From Acinetobacter lwoffii (GTDB lineage Bacteria > Pseudomonadota > Gammaproteobacteria > Pseudomonadales > Moraxellaceae): 64,000 bases of DNA. This document shows positions 35,327-44,891 of the stretch, piece after piece. The first letter of the stretch is position 1; each line of letters opens with the position of its first letter. The DNA is taken from NCBI RefSeq assembly GCF_029024105.1, contig NZ_CP118963.1, positions 2,604,001-2,668,000 on the forward strand, read 5' to 3'. A program made the position numbers and the translations under genes. A model generated the notes under the pieces. The model made no database searches. It was not told the origin of the DNA and worked only from the letters and a program-made list of their open reading frames with translations.

Positions 35327-36242
35327 AGAACCCTTTCACTCTCTCATTTCAACCATCCGTAAAAAATATCCATGGCGTCTATTTTATTATCTAATCCCCA
35401 AATATTTCCGTAAAAGAATTGATAAAGAAGCTAATAAGCGTAATAAAAATCATATTGCCAAGTGTTTTAACTCCTTTATTGATGCTTATGACAAAGCACT
35501 CTTAAGTTTTTTTGATCTAAAACCCCAAAAAGACTTAGTAGGTAAAAAAATCATTTGGCAATATTGGGGTCAAGGATTTGAAGAAAATGCTTTACCAATT
35601 ATAGTAAAGAAATGTTGTCAATCTATTGATGAGTTTAAACAAGACTATACTATCATCCGTCTTGATGAAAACAATATCTCGGAATATATTAATTTTCCTG
35701 ATTTTGTCTGGGAAAAGAAAAAGAATGAAGAATATAAGCATGCCTTTTTTGCTGACCTTATTCGTTTAGCATTACTTGATGTTTATGGTGGAATCTGGAT
35801 GGATGCTACTATTTTACTTACAGGCCCAATTCCAGATGAAATAAAAAATAGTAATTTATTTATGTACCAAAGGACTAAAGATGCTACCAATCAAGAGTTT
35901 TGGAATAATTTTAATCAAGATTATTTTTGCTGGGACTCAGATTCAAAAGTAAATATATTAAATAGTTTTATAGTTGCAAAACCTAAACAAGCAAACCTAC
36001 ACAAATGTTTAGATCTTTTACTCAATTTTTGGAAAACTCAAAATACAATTCCACATTATTTCTTTTTTCAAATTATGTTCAATGAATTAACATTAAGGGA
36101 TAAATTCCAATTATTACCTATATTAGATGATACCTTACCACATCTGTATCAAGTCTATTCTTCCCAAGGAAAAGATTTAAAATTAGCAACTCAGAATAAT
36201 CATATCCATAAAATGAATCGTCGTTCACTGAGAATGGATTAA
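35262..36242 (+). CDS. Capsular-polysaccharide-synthesis-type glycosyltransferase (GT32-like)
   Basis: About 326 residues. The Caps_synth/GT32 signature is present: KKIIWQYWGQGFEENALP at about residue 90, and later ADLIRLALLDVYGGIWMDATILL, which holds the DXD-like metal/nucleotide-sugar motif. It has no signal peptide and acts at the cytoplasmic face. The only start in frame is the ATG at 35262, which overlaps the GT6 gene in another frame and has a weak ribosome site. Low GC, like the rest of the island. Sugar specificity unknown. Confidence 0.82.
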   Translation: MVNPKKEFHLDSNNISKVFSSKEPFHSLISTIRKKYPWRLFYYLIPKYFRKRIDKEANKRNKNHIAKCFNSFIDAYDKALLSFFDLKPQKDLVGKKIIWQYWGQGFEENALPIIVKKCCQSIDEFKQDYTIIRLDENNISEYINFPDFVWEKKKNEEYKHAFFADLIRLALLDVYGGIWMDATILLTGPIPDEIKNSNLFMYQRTKDATNQEFWNNFNQDYFCWDSDSKVNILNSFIVAKPKQANLHKCLDLLLNFWKTQNTIPHYFFFQIMFNELTLRDKFQLLPILDDTLPHLYQVYSSQGKDLKLATQNNHIHKMNRRSLRMD

Positions 36243-36267
36243 AAAATCCACTCTCAGTAATTTAATC

Positions 36268-37038
36268 TTATTTAAAAGAAACTACTTTCCCTAAAAAATA
36301 ATATTTAACTTGATTGATAATTCGGCTAATTTCCTTCTCTACTTTCATCCAACCTTTTTTCTTATATTTCTTCATTCTGGCTTTACGTTCATCAATTAAA
36401 TCACTAGACAGAACAGTTTTTTTCTCTGGATATAACATCATTTCCTGTATACAACTGGCAGGTGACATTTGATAAACATCACAGTGCTTAGCATGAATAA
36501 AATCTCTAAACATCATTTCATCTAAAGGACTCAAAGATGATTGTTTAATATAATTTAGATAAGCCATAGCACCCTTAAGTGACAATATATAACCCGCTGT
36601 TCCTAAATTTTTTCCAGTTAAACGAGCAATCTGACGGTTTGTATCGTTGATTCTGTAGACTTCTTTAGCTAATAAAACCTTTTCAGAAAATGCTTCCGTT
36701 TTGATAATATGCCAATCTTCTTGAATCCACGAAGATGAATTAAAGATTTCAAATGCTCTTTCCCCTAAAAAAACATCATCTTCAAATATTGCAACATATG
36801 GAAGCTGCTCATCGACCATTTTTTGCCAAACTGACACATGACTCATAAAGCAAGCCAACTCCCCACCTGTTAAGTATTCATCCTCAACATTTAATTGCAT
36901 TTTCTCTGCAAGTGGCTTTGCTAAATCAGGGACCAGAGCATCAAAAAATTCAAAACCAATATTCTGTTTACCAAATTCTTTTTCAATATGTTCACGGCGT
37001 GCTTTTGCCGTCTTCAGGCTAATTACAATATTTTTCAT
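36268..37038 (-). CDS. Glycosyltransferase family 25 (first)
   Basis: A 256-residue LPS-type GT25 protein. Signature pieces are VISLKTAKARREHIEKEF, GGELACFMSHVSVWQKMV and VAIFEDDVFL, holding the acidic metal-binding site. It transfers a hexose, usually Gal or Glc, onto the LOS core. It forms a unit with the following GT25 gene (10-bp gap) and faces the GT32-like gene convergently. Confidence 0.9.
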   Translation of the reverse strand: MKNIVISLKTAKARREHIEKEFGKQNIGFEFFDALVPDLAKPLAEKMQLNVEDEYLTGGELACFMSHVSVWQKMVDEQLPYVAIFEDDVFLGERAFEIFNSSSWIQEDWHIIKTEAFSEKVLLAKEVYRINDTNRQIARLTGKNLGTAGYILSLKGAMAYLNYIKQSSLSPLDEMMFRDFIHAKHCDVYQMSPASCIQEMMLYPEKKTVLSSDLIDERKARMKKYKKKGWMKVEKEISRIINQVKYYFLGKVVSFK

Positions 37039-37047
37039 AGAATTTAC

Positions 37048-37812
37048 TTACTTTGAACTAATCAAGTGCTTGATCGCATAATAACGATCACACCACATGC
37101 GCTTTTGTTTTTTAAATCCATAGGAGCGGCTTCTATTTTCAAGTGCTTTGCGAGAAATCCCCTGAGTAGCAACCGTTCCCAAAATATCACTATCGACCCC
37201 TGCTGGCTTCACTAGTGGTGGCCAAATCCCTAAACCTTTGCCATTTTGACTTAACCAAGACTGGAAGAAGATATCAACCGGCATATTTATAGTTTTGCCT
37301 GCCTCAACAAAAGCCTGTGCTCCCTGCCGCGACCAGATTAACCCTAAGCCACGAATTGGGAAATAAAAAGCATGCCATAGACTTATATCCCCTATTTGCG
37401 TAATATCTTTTGCAAGTTTTTTCTTTTTTGCAGCAATATTAATAAGATACCAGTTTAAATCTTGATGTTGGTGCAAATATTCAATGATGCTGTCAATTTT
37501 AATCTTAAAGTCACTATTAATTTTAAGGTCATCTTCCAAAACCACTAAATAATCTGCATCAGTGGCTAAAAATTTTTCAGCACATCCATAATGACTTAAA
37601 TAACAACCTAACTCGGAATTCATTAAACTACGACCTAATACCTTATTAGTTTGATCGTCATTATAATTTATGAATTCAGAGAGTGCTTTACCCCGACCAT
37701 CATAAGCAGCAAAACGTTCAAACCTCCAGCCCACACTATTAAGCTGCTGAGTTGCTGCAGCTAGACGCTCATCACTTCCGTCTAAATTAATTAAATAAGT
37801 TACAACTTTCAT
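37048..37812 (-). CDS. Glycosyltransferase family 25 (second)
   Basis: A 254-residue GT25 protein with YLINLDGSDERL, SELGCYLSHYGCAEKFL and LVVLEDDLKI. It is related to its downstream neighbour but clearly distinct. The C-terminus is rich in basic residues, as is common for membrane-associated LOS glycosyltransferases. Confidence 0.9.
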   Translation of the reverse strand: MKVVTYLINLDGSDERLAAATQQLNSVGWRFERFAAYDGRGKALSEFINYNDDQTNKVLGRSLMNSELGCYLSHYGCAEKFLATDADYLVVLEDDLKINSDFKIKIDSIIEYLHQHQDLNWYLINIAAKKKKLAKDITQIGDISLWHAFYFPIRGLGLIWSRQGAQAFVEAGKTINMPVDIFFQSWLSQNGKGLGIWPPLVKPAGVDSDILGTVATQGISRKALENRSRSYGFKKQKRMWCDRYYAIKHLISSK

Positions 37813-37821
37813 GATTAACTC

Positions 37822-38793
37822 TTAATGCTGAATAGATAGAGGTAAATAGTTTTTTAATTTAGCAATTAAAGCAAAAGATACCTTTTCTGCTTCTTTTGGA
37901 TCAAATTGATCTAAACTCTGAATACAACCGAATTTAACAGCTGGATTATTCAGGTCTGATAAAAATGTAGATACTGAAGCTTCATTTTTTAAGTAAGCAA
38001 TATTTATATCATTACACAAGATTGTTTTTTCTTCTCGAATTTTTAAATGGTTATTCAGCCCTACTGGTAAAAATTGAAAAGCACTTCTAAAACGATACCT
38101 AATCTGTTCAGCTAATGTTGTAGGGTATTTTTGAAAATAATTTTGTAGTACATCACGATCCAATATATGGGGACGATGATGAATTTCATAATATTTATTA
38201 AATCCACATAATTCAGCACTAAGCATTTGAGCAATTGTATATTTAGGCTGTAAAGGTTTACCAAAATATTTATTAAGACCTTTACGTAGATTAAATTTTG
38301 CTTTAATTAAGGAGTTATTTTCCCAATGTCCATAGACTTTTATCTGGTCACCAACTAAAAAATCATCTAATTCAGATGAGGCATTAAAGAAGAAATCATC
38401 ATTCAAATAAATAAAATACTTTGATAACCCTGGAATATTCCAAAGCATAGTTTCAATACTTAAAGAATTAAATGTAGGCAAGTATTGCTCATGACCAGCA
38501 AATATTGTTCTATGATCAATTATTTTTATCTGCTCAGGAGCACATAATCCCTGTTCGAAAAAATCATGAATATGTGCAGGCTGCTGTTCATCCGTAATAA
38601 TATAAATTGTTCCAAAATAGGGAACATATTTAAGAATTGAAGCAATTGAAAAATAGATTTCATCATTACTAGCAAATCGAGTTTCTTCTGCTGAACCTTT
38701 TACGATATTAGTAGATTGAAACTGTTGCCTTTTAAGTCGATGCTTTACATCATTGCCATCGACCCACGCAATAACAAAATCTATTTTTTCCAT
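37822..38793 (-). CDS. Stealth-family sugar-phosphate transferase
   Basis: About 323 residues. The conserved regions of the Stealth family are present: CR1 KIDFVIAWVDGND at the start, then EETRFASNDEIYFSIASILKYVPYFG and FIYLNDDFFF (CR2). The family includes bacterial capsule hexose-1-phosphate transferases and animal GlcNAc-1-phosphotransferase, so it should add a sugar phosphate to a glycan. The ATG at 38793 begins the conserved domain; an in-frame TTG at 38811 is less likely. Very AT-rich. Confidence 0.88.
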   Translation of the reverse strand: MEKIDFVIAWVDGNDVKHRLKRQQFQSTNIVKGSAEETRFASNDEIYFSIASILKYVPYFGTIYIITDEQQPAHIHDFFEQGLCAPEQIKIIDHRTIFAGHEQYLPTFNSLSIETMLWNIPGLSKYFIYLNDDFFFNASSELDDFLVGDQIKVYGHWENNSLIKAKFNLRKGLNKYFGKPLQPKYTIAQMLSAELCGFNKYYEIHHRPHILDRDVLQNYFQKYPTTLAEQIRYRFRSAFQFLPVGLNNHLKIREEKTILCNDINIAYLKNEASVSTFLSDLNNPAVKFGCIQSLDQFDPKEAEKVSFALIAKLKNYLPLSIQH

Positions 38794-38834
38794 AATACTT
38801 CTAATCAACAATTAGCTTGAATAAACTCTATAAC

Positions 38835-39557
38835 TTACTGCCAAGCGTCCTTAATCCACTGCGATGGCAACACATAACGATACCATTTACCACCCCCACC
38901 ATTCACTGCATCTGGCGGATTAATCTCGCCATGAAAAACAATGATTTTGGCACCTTCAGGCTTCACAGGCGGCTTAAAATAAGCCATCGGAATTTTTTGC
39001 AGGCAATGATATTTATAGCTCTTGCACCAGCTTTCTGGCCAGTATGTCTGTTTACCTTCACGGTCTACGTACCAAGACAAATAGGCTTGCTCATTACGGA
39101 ATTTTTTACGGATTTCATCAAAGTTTTCACGGAAATAAGGTAATAGACCCGGGAAAGCACCCAACTTAAACCGGTAAACCGAACTATTACCGGTGATACG
39201 CCACGGCCGTTTCCAATCATGGATAATCAGGAAGTCGCCCGGATAGGTAAAGAACTCATCGATATTATCGACAATCACTACATCAAGATCGAGGAAGAGT
39301 GCATTGCCTTCCAAACCATAAAGATCAGGTTCAAAAGTAGATAGCTTGTTCCAGCCACGCTCAGGTGCACCTTCAGGCAATGCCAAAGGTGGAATAGGAA
39401 AACATTGCACCGCAGGATCAATGCCTTCAGTACGATCCGTCAGACAGACCATTTTAAAGTCGACTGTCGTGTGTCGTTTAACCATATTGTATAAACGATT
39501 GACGTATTCCGAACCGTATTTGGTTCCCCATTTCATACAAATAACGATGTTACTCAT
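38835..39557 (-). CDS. Glycosyltransferase with DXD motif, outer-core locus
   Basis: A 240-residue protein, MSNIVICMKWGTKYGSEYVN, with ALFLDLDVVIVDNIDEFF carrying the DXD nucleotide-sugar site and a C-terminal FHGEINPPDA segment. It resembles GT8-like transferases without an exact family match by eye. GC content is higher than that of the four genes to its left, so it probably belongs to the conserved ilvE-proximal part of the locus. Confidence 0.8.
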   Translation of the reverse strand: MSNIVICMKWGTKYGSEYVNRLYNMVKRHTTVDFKMVCLTDRTEGIDPAVQCFPIPPLALPEGAPERGWNKLSTFEPDLYGLEGNALFLDLDVVIVDNIDEFFTYPGDFLIIHDWKRPWRITGNSSVYRFKLGAFPGLLPYFRENFDEIRKKFRNEQAYLSWYVDREGKQTYWPESWCKSYKYHCLQKIPMAYFKPPVKPEGAKIIVFHGEINPPDAVNGGGGKWYRYVLPSQWIKDAWQ

Positions 39558-39638
39558 TGCGTATGCCTAAGCTCATCTTAAAATCTTCTTGATGGTGAAT
39601 ATGATGACATAAGTTCGGCAGAATAAGTACATCAGTTA

Positions 39639-39668
39639 AAAAAAACCTCTCAAATGAGAGGTTTTTTC
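39639..39668. terminator. Terminator downstream of ilvE
   Basis: AACCTCTC-AAAT-GAGAGGTT with A- and T-runs on both sides; strong on the minus strand for ilvE. Confidence 0.92.
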
Positions 39669-39685
39669 AATCAGTAAATTCTTAA

Positions 39686-40612
39686 TTACTTCACATAAGT
39701 TAACCAGTGTGCATATTTAGGGTCTTTGCCCTGAACTGCATCGAAGTATGCTTTCTGGATTTGAGTGGTGATTGGACCACGTACACCCTCACCAATCTGA
39801 CGATCATCGTATTCACGGATTGGTGTGACTTCTGCAGCAGTACCGGTAAAGAATGCTTCATCTGCGATGTAGAACTCATCACGGGTAATACGGCGTTCAA
39901 TTACGTCATAACCCAGGTCTTTAGCAATAGTAATAATGGTTTGACGGGTAATACCATCCAATGCACCGCCTGCGATATCAGGCGTATGAATCACGCCATC
40001 ACGCACCAGGAATACGTTTTCACCTGAACCTTGGCATACATAGCCTTGCGGGTCGAGCAGCATTGCTTCGTCATAACCTGAATGCGCCACTTCCTGATGT
40101 GCAAGAATGGACAAGGTGTAGTTACCTGATGCTTTGGCCTTACACATGGTCACGTTCGGATGATGGTGGGTAAATGAAGAAGTTTTTACGCGAATACCCT
40201 TCGCCATTGCTTCTTCGCCCAGGTACGCCCCCCAGCTCCATGCCGCAACTACGGCATGAATGGTATTGTCAGTTGCAGCGATACCGAGTTTTTCAGAACC
40301 AATAAAAATAATTGGACGTAAATAGCAAGACGCTAATTTGTTTTCACGAACAACATCAATTTGAGCCTGTTCTAATGCTGCTTGATCAAATGGAACTTTC
40401 ATTTGATAAATTTTTGCAGAATTCAACAAACGCTTGGTATGTTCTTTTAGACGGAAAATAGCCGTTCCATTCGGGGTTTCATAAGCTCGGACACCTTCAA
40501 ACACACCCATGCTGTAATGCAAAGTATGTGTTAATACGTGAGTTTTTGCCTCACGCCAGTCAACTAGTTGTCCATCTTGCCAAATGAAACCATCACGATC
40601 AGCCAAATTCAT
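39686..40612 (-). CDS. ilvE: Branched-chain-amino-acid aminotransferase
   Basis: A 308-residue fold-type IV PLP enzyme making Leu, Ile and Val from their keto acids. The PLP lysine is K160 in CKAKASGNY; the motif GVFEGVRAYE and the EVTPIREYDDR segment at the C-terminal side are intact. Its distance to glnE (24 bp) suggests cotranscription. It marks the right border of the outer-core locus. Confidence 0.96.
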   Translation of the reverse strand: MNLADRDGFIWQDGQLVDWREAKTHVLTHTLHYSMGVFEGVRAYETPNGTAIFRLKEHTKRLLNSAKIYQMKVPFDQAALEQAQIDVVRENKLASCYLRPIIFIGSEKLGIAATDNTIHAVVAAWSWGAYLGEEAMAKGIRVKTSSFTHHHPNVTMCKAKASGNYTLSILAHQEVAHSGYDEAMLLDPQGYVCQGSGENVFLVRDGVIHTPDIAGGALDGITRQTIITIAKDLGYDVIERRITRDEFYIADEAFFTGTAAEVTPIREYDDRQIGEGVRGPITTQIQKAYFDAVQGKDPKYAHWLTYVK

Positions 40613-40636
40613 GCCACAAACTCCAATTTCTCACAA

Positions 40637-43387
40637 TTATTCACTATCCAGTACAAAGTCTGCACTTGGATCAATTAGTCTTTGCCATAACTTGCAAACG
40701 GTCATTCGGGTATCGTGCCAGTCGCTTGCAGACACTTGCATGGATTGATTTGCAAGGGCTAAGCGATGGCTCTCGGCGCGTTCACGGAGATAAGCTTGAA
40801 TCAGAGCAGTCGCATCGTCGCTGGATAAGCAACCTGATTTTGCGGCATCCTCAAGAATTCGTACATTGTCGGAGAAATGGGCGAGATCTTTATTCGTCCC
40901 ACTCCAGGCCAACACCGCATACTGTGCCATAAATTCGATGTCTACGATACCACCTGCATCTTGTTTTAAATGAAAAATACCATCTTTTTTTTGCTCTTTA
41001 GAAGAACCGAGATGCTCCTTCATTTTCTGACGCATTTTCAGTACTTCTGCCCGTACATAATTTTCATCGCGAGGCTGAATCAAAATATCCCGGCGCAAGA
41101 CTTCAAACTTTTTCCGCAAGCTCATTTCACCCGCAATCGGACGGGCTCGCACCAAGGCCTGATGCTCCCATAACCAGGCACTCTTGAACTGATATTGTTC
41201 AAAGGCTTTCAAACTGGTCACCAAAAGCCCAGCTTCGCCCGATGGACGCAAGCGGGTATCGACTTCATATACGCGTCCATCTAGGGTTTGCGTGGTCATG
41301 AGGGACATAAACTTTTGTGCGACACGCATGGCAAACTCAAAACCACTGATCGGCTTGAGTCCATCGGTATCGGCCTGTTCACCCATATAGTGAATAAAGA
41401 CCAGATCCAGATCCGAGCCATAACCCAGTTCAATACCACCGACTTTACCATAACCAATGACTGCAAAAGCAGTATGCTCGACTGAACAGCGCTGCCCTTC
41501 TGCATCCAGTGGAAAACCATGCTTTTTCGCCACAATCTGATAGGCCAGATGCAGCGCTGCATTCACCGATACTTCAGCAATATCGGTCAAGGCATCAGAA
41601 ACTTTCATCAACGGGCTTTCTGCCAGCACATCACTGGCGGCTACAGCAAGTACATTGGATTTTTTAAACAGGCGCAAGACCCGCATCTGGTCTTCGACCT
41701 GATCAACTTCAATGCGCAACAGTTGCTGGCGCAAGGAATCTTCCAGATCCTGACGTTTTGGCAATTCAAAATCCATTGACAGGAATTCATCCAGCAGTAC
41801 CGGATAATGAGTCAGTTCTTCGCAAATCCATGGACTAACCGTTGCCATTTTAACCAGACGCTGCAATGCGCCTTTGCTCTCGATTAACATCACCAGATAT
41901 ACCGTACGGCGCATCACTGATTCAACTAGGGGCATTAAGCGTACCAACGCCACCTGAGGATCATTTGACTGTAAAACGGCTTCAATTAAATGTGGCCAGA
42001 AGGTTTTTAAACGTTGTACCGCCTTTGCCGGTAATTTTTTTAAGGCATGCCCATTCCAAAACTCATAAACGAGATTCTTCGCATTCTCATCCAACACTTC
42101 TTTGAGTTTTTTTTCCAGCTGTGAAAAACTTTCAACCAGGGTATCTGGACCATTTTCCTTAATTAAATGATCAAACTGATACATAACTTTGTCACGTTTC
42201 TCATTGAGATATGCCATAAAGCTATCCCAATTAGCAAAACCAAGCGTGTCCGTTATACGCGCCCTTAACTCTGGCTCAGTCGGTAGTGATTGCGTTTGCT
42301 GATCATGCAGTGCCTGAATCGCGTGCTCGACCCGACGCAGGAATAAGTAAGCATCTTCCAGATCCTGCACCGCCTGTTCATCCAGTAACTCGGCATCATC
42401 CAGATGATTCAGATTCACCAGACACTGCCGATCCTGCAATTCAAGTTTGGCGCCGCCGTAAATCAACTGAAACACCTGCACGATAAACTCGACTTCGCGA
42501 ATGCCACCGGCTCCGAGCTTGATATCATCTTCAATATTACGGCGCTGTACTTCGCGCTCGATCATAGCTTTCATTTCGCGCATGGCTTCAAAAGCGCTGT
42601 AATCGACGTACTTGCGAAATACAAATGGACGGGTCATCTCCAGCAGCTCATCGCCTTCCGGACTTGGATTGACAATACGCGCTTTAATCCAGGCATAACG
42701 CTCCCATTCACGCCCATGCTGGCTCAGATATTTTTCCAAGGCCGCGTGGCTAATGGCCAGCGCCGAACCATCGCCCCAGGGACGGAGGCGCATATCCACC
42801 CGGAATACAAAACCATCCGCCGTGATCTGATCCAGCAAATGAATCAGTTTCTGTCCCCACAGGATGCAAAACTGCTGCACATCAATACATTTGCGCCCAT
42901 CGGTTTCACCCTGCTCATCGAAGGCAAAAATCAAGTCGATATCACTGGAAAGATTGAGTTCTTGGGCGCCGAGTTTGCCCATCGCGATGACAATCAGATC
43001 CTGGACTTTTCCGTTATAGCCAATCGGCTGGCCATACTTGGCAGCGACCGGAATACGGGCAAAATCTTTCGCCGCACAGATGCAGGCATCGGCAAAATCG
43101 GAGAGTTCTTGAGTGAGGGTAATAACATCGGTGAGTTGATTGGCATCCTGCCAGATCCAGCGAAACATCAAACGAGCCCGCAGAATACGCATTGCGCGCA
43201 TCCACGTTGCTTCATCGCTTATATTCAGGATGCAGTGCTGCACCAGCTGATCAATATATTCCCGACTGAGTGAGCCTTGAAACTGATCAATTGCATAATC
43301 CTGTTCCAGTAAACTCTGGTGATTGGCCAATACCTGTTCGGTATATTGGCTAGCTCTTAAGGTTTTCTGCAATTGTGCCGCATTCAT
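40637..43387 (-). CDS. glnE: Bifunctional glutamine synthetase adenylyltransferase/deadenylase
   Basis: A 916-residue protein with two nucleotidyltransferase domains, typical of the family. The N-terminal one has GKLGAQELNLSSDIDLIF and the C-terminal one GYGKVGGIELGYGSDLDLVF, each with the metal-binding Asp pair. It adenylylates and deadenylylates glutamine synthetase according to nitrogen status. ATG at 43387 is preferred to GTG at 43390. The start lies only about 36 bp from the end of the TnpB element, so its native promoter may have been displaced. Confidence 0.97.
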   Translation of the reverse strand: MNAAQLQKTLRASQYTEQVLANHQSLLEQDYAIDQFQGSLSREYIDQLVQHCILNISDEATWMRAMRILRARLMFRWIWQDANQLTDVITLTQELSDFADACICAAKDFARIPVAAKYGQPIGYNGKVQDLIVIAMGKLGAQELNLSSDIDLIFAFDEQGETDGRKCIDVQQFCILWGQKLIHLLDQITADGFVFRVDMRLRPWGDGSALAISHAALEKYLSQHGREWERYAWIKARIVNPSPEGDELLEMTRPFVFRKYVDYSAFEAMREMKAMIEREVQRRNIEDDIKLGAGGIREVEFIVQVFQLIYGGAKLELQDRQCLVNLNHLDDAELLDEQAVQDLEDAYLFLRRVEHAIQALHDQQTQSLPTEPELRARITDTLGFANWDSFMAYLNEKRDKVMYQFDHLIKENGPDTLVESFSQLEKKLKEVLDENAKNLVYEFWNGHALKKLPAKAVQRLKTFWPHLIEAVLQSNDPQVALVRLMPLVESVMRRTVYLVMLIESKGALQRLVKMATVSPWICEELTHYPVLLDEFLSMDFELPKRQDLEDSLRQQLLRIEVDQVEDQMRVLRLFKKSNVLAVAASDVLAESPLMKVSDALTDIAEVSVNAALHLAYQIVAKKHGFPLDAEGQRCSVEHTAFAVIGYGKVGGIELGYGSDLDLVFIHYMGEQADTDGLKPISGFEFAMRVAQKFMSLMTTQTLDGRVYEVDTRLRPSGEAGLLVTSLKAFEQYQFKSAWLWEHQALVRARPIAGEMSLRKKFEVLRRDILIQPRDENYVRAEVLKMRQKMKEHLGSSKEQKKDGIFHLKQDAGGIVDIEFMAQYAVLAWSGTNKDLAHFSDNVRILEDAAKSGCLSSDDATALIQAYLRERAESHRLALANQSMQVSASDWHDTRMTVCKLWQRLIDPSADFVLDSE

Positions 43388-43422
43388 CACTCAACTCTTC
43401 CCCTGAAACATTCTGCTTAGTT

Positions 43423-43481
43423 TTGACATACTCCCACCACTTTCACGATGTTCAAGTGGGGGATTCTAAAAGTAAAAGCTC
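43423..43481 (-). ncRNA. Right-end segment, predicted 3' scaffold of the TnpB guide RNA
   Basis: Between the tnpB stop and the end of the element lies an imperfect hairpin (CACTT at 43438-43442 with AAGTG at 43454-43458, extended by C-G pairs), ending in AGTATGTCAA. In IS605-type systems the guide RNA starts inside the 3' part of tnpB, includes this segment and ends in a guide copied from the flank. The guide here would be about 43403-43422 on the minus strand, just upstream of the glnE start. Confidence 0.5.
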
Positions 43482-44786
43482 TTAGGTGACTTCCTCACGG
43501 ATTTCACTTGCTTTCTGCTTCGCAAGGCGACCTTTACCGCATCCACCCTCCACAGACAAAACGGTATGTCCTACCGCCAAAATATTGCGAGAAGCATTAA
43601 TATCTGCATTCTCGCCAAAGCTACACTCGACACAACTAAAGTTTGCTTGAGTAAGCCTATTTTCTTTTGCAACGTGACCACATGAACTACAAGTCTGACT
43701 TGTATATTTAGGGTCAACTTTAACGAGTAAACCACCTCGCCATTGCTGTTTGTACACCAACATATTAACAAGCATTGACCAACCTTGATCCAGGATTGAT
43801 TTATTTAAGCCGGACTTGGCTTTAACATTCTTTCCTTTTTTCTCGATTGAGCCTTTCGCTGACTTCGACATATTGGCTACTTTTAAGTCCTCAACTACGA
43901 TCATTGCGTGGTTTTTGCTGAGCGTTGTGGTGACTTTGTGCAAGTAGTCATGCCGAATATTGGCAATATGATGGTGTAATGTATTGATCTTGAGATTCAG
44001 CTTTTTCCAATTTTGACTGAACTTGTTTTTCTTTCTCAGCTTGCGCTGAAGCCTAGCCAACTTTACTTGATTGGCCTTGAAACTATTGATCGGGTCGAAT
44101 ACTTGACCACTAGACGTTGTAATTAACTTTTTAACACCTAAATCAATGCCAACGGCTGATTTTGATGGGTGGACTGGTGCTTCTACTGTGTTTTCAGCAC
44201 CAAATGACACATACCATTTCCCGACATGCTTTGAGATTGTGACGTTCTTAATCTCACCCACAATATTTTGTGATTTTCTGAATTTCACAACGCCAATGTC
44301 ATTAGGTAACTTAACTTGGTTGCCTTTAACCCAACAATATCTGCCAAATTGAACAATACGAATGGAATCATAACCATCAGATTTCTTTTTGAATCGTGGC
44401 ATAAGTGTTCTAAGTTGAACTTCACCACCATCGGATAATTTAAAAAATCGTGGCTTCTTAGCTCTAAATGGTTTTTGCTTTAACTTAGCTTGTTCCTTTT
44501 TGTTAAAAAACTTCCCCCAAGCATCACCAAGATCACGAACTTTTTGTTGGAGTGAAACGCCATTTGAGCTGTTTTCTAGAAAAGCACATTCAGGTTTTTT
44601 GCGTAATTCAGGAATTTTATTGACTAAATTAACTTTGTTGATTCGCTCATTATTAGCAAGCATCTCGAACGAAACAGCTAAAATTTGATTCCAAACAAAA
44701 CGTGCAGAGCCAAGCAACTTGTTTAAAACAAGCTCCTGTTCCGCATTAGGCTCAAGCCTAAATTTGTACGCTTTGTTGATCTTCAT
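43482..44786 (-). CDS. tnpB: TnpB RNA-guided nuclease
   Basis: A 434-residue protein with an N-terminal helix-turn-helix/REC-like part (MKINKAYKFRLEPNAEQE) and a split RuvC nuclease. The three catalytic acids are all present: D215 in VGIDLG, E299 in VVEDLKV and D395 in ENADINASRN. The zinc finger has CSSC (366-369) and CVEC (385-388). The protein therefore looks catalytically intact. By family it is guided by a transposon-encoded RNA to cut DNA beside a short TAM and so helps retain the element. It is transcribed toward glnE. Confidence 0.93.
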   Translation of the reverse strand: MKINKAYKFRLEPNAEQELVLNKLLGSARFVWNQILAVSFEMLANNERINKVNLVNKIPELRKKPECAFLENSSNGVSLQQKVRDLGDAWGKFFNKKEQAKLKQKPFRAKKPRFFKLSDGGEVQLRTLMPRFKKKSDGYDSIRIVQFGRYCWVKGNQVKLPNDIGVVKFRKSQNIVGEIKNVTISKHVGKWYVSFGAENTVEAPVHPSKSAVGIDLGVKKLITTSSGQVFDPINSFKANQVKLARLQRKLRKKNKFSQNWKKLNLKINTLHHHIANIRHDYLHKVTTTLSKNHAMIVVEDLKVANMSKSAKGSIEKKGKNVKAKSGLNKSILDQGWSMLVNMLVYKQQWRGGLLVKVDPKYTSQTCSSCGHVAKENRLTQANFSCVECSFGENADINASRNILAVGHTVLSVEGGCGKGRLAKQKASEIREEVT

Positions 44787-44868
44787 TTCGCCTTAAATCT
44801 ATTTAGATACAGAAACTTAATGCAAATTATTCTATCATATTGCACTAAAAAAAAGTCGTGAAATTCAC

Positions 44869-44891
44869 CTCCACCCTAATGTTGGGTGGAG
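44869..44891. repeat. Perfect hairpin near left end of the TnpB element
   Basis: CTCCACCC-TAATGTT-GGGTGGAG. It lies 80 bp upstream of tnpB and may be the left-end subterminal hairpin of the element, or a terminator for the leftward histidine kinase gene (a T-run follows on the minus strand after 44858). Confidence 0.6.

Noticed and set aside
42404..43273. 289-codon plus-strand open frame opposite glnE
   Set aside because: It overlaps the strongly conserved glnE coding sequence; it is an antisense shadow of that frame without a ribosome site or protein-like sequence.
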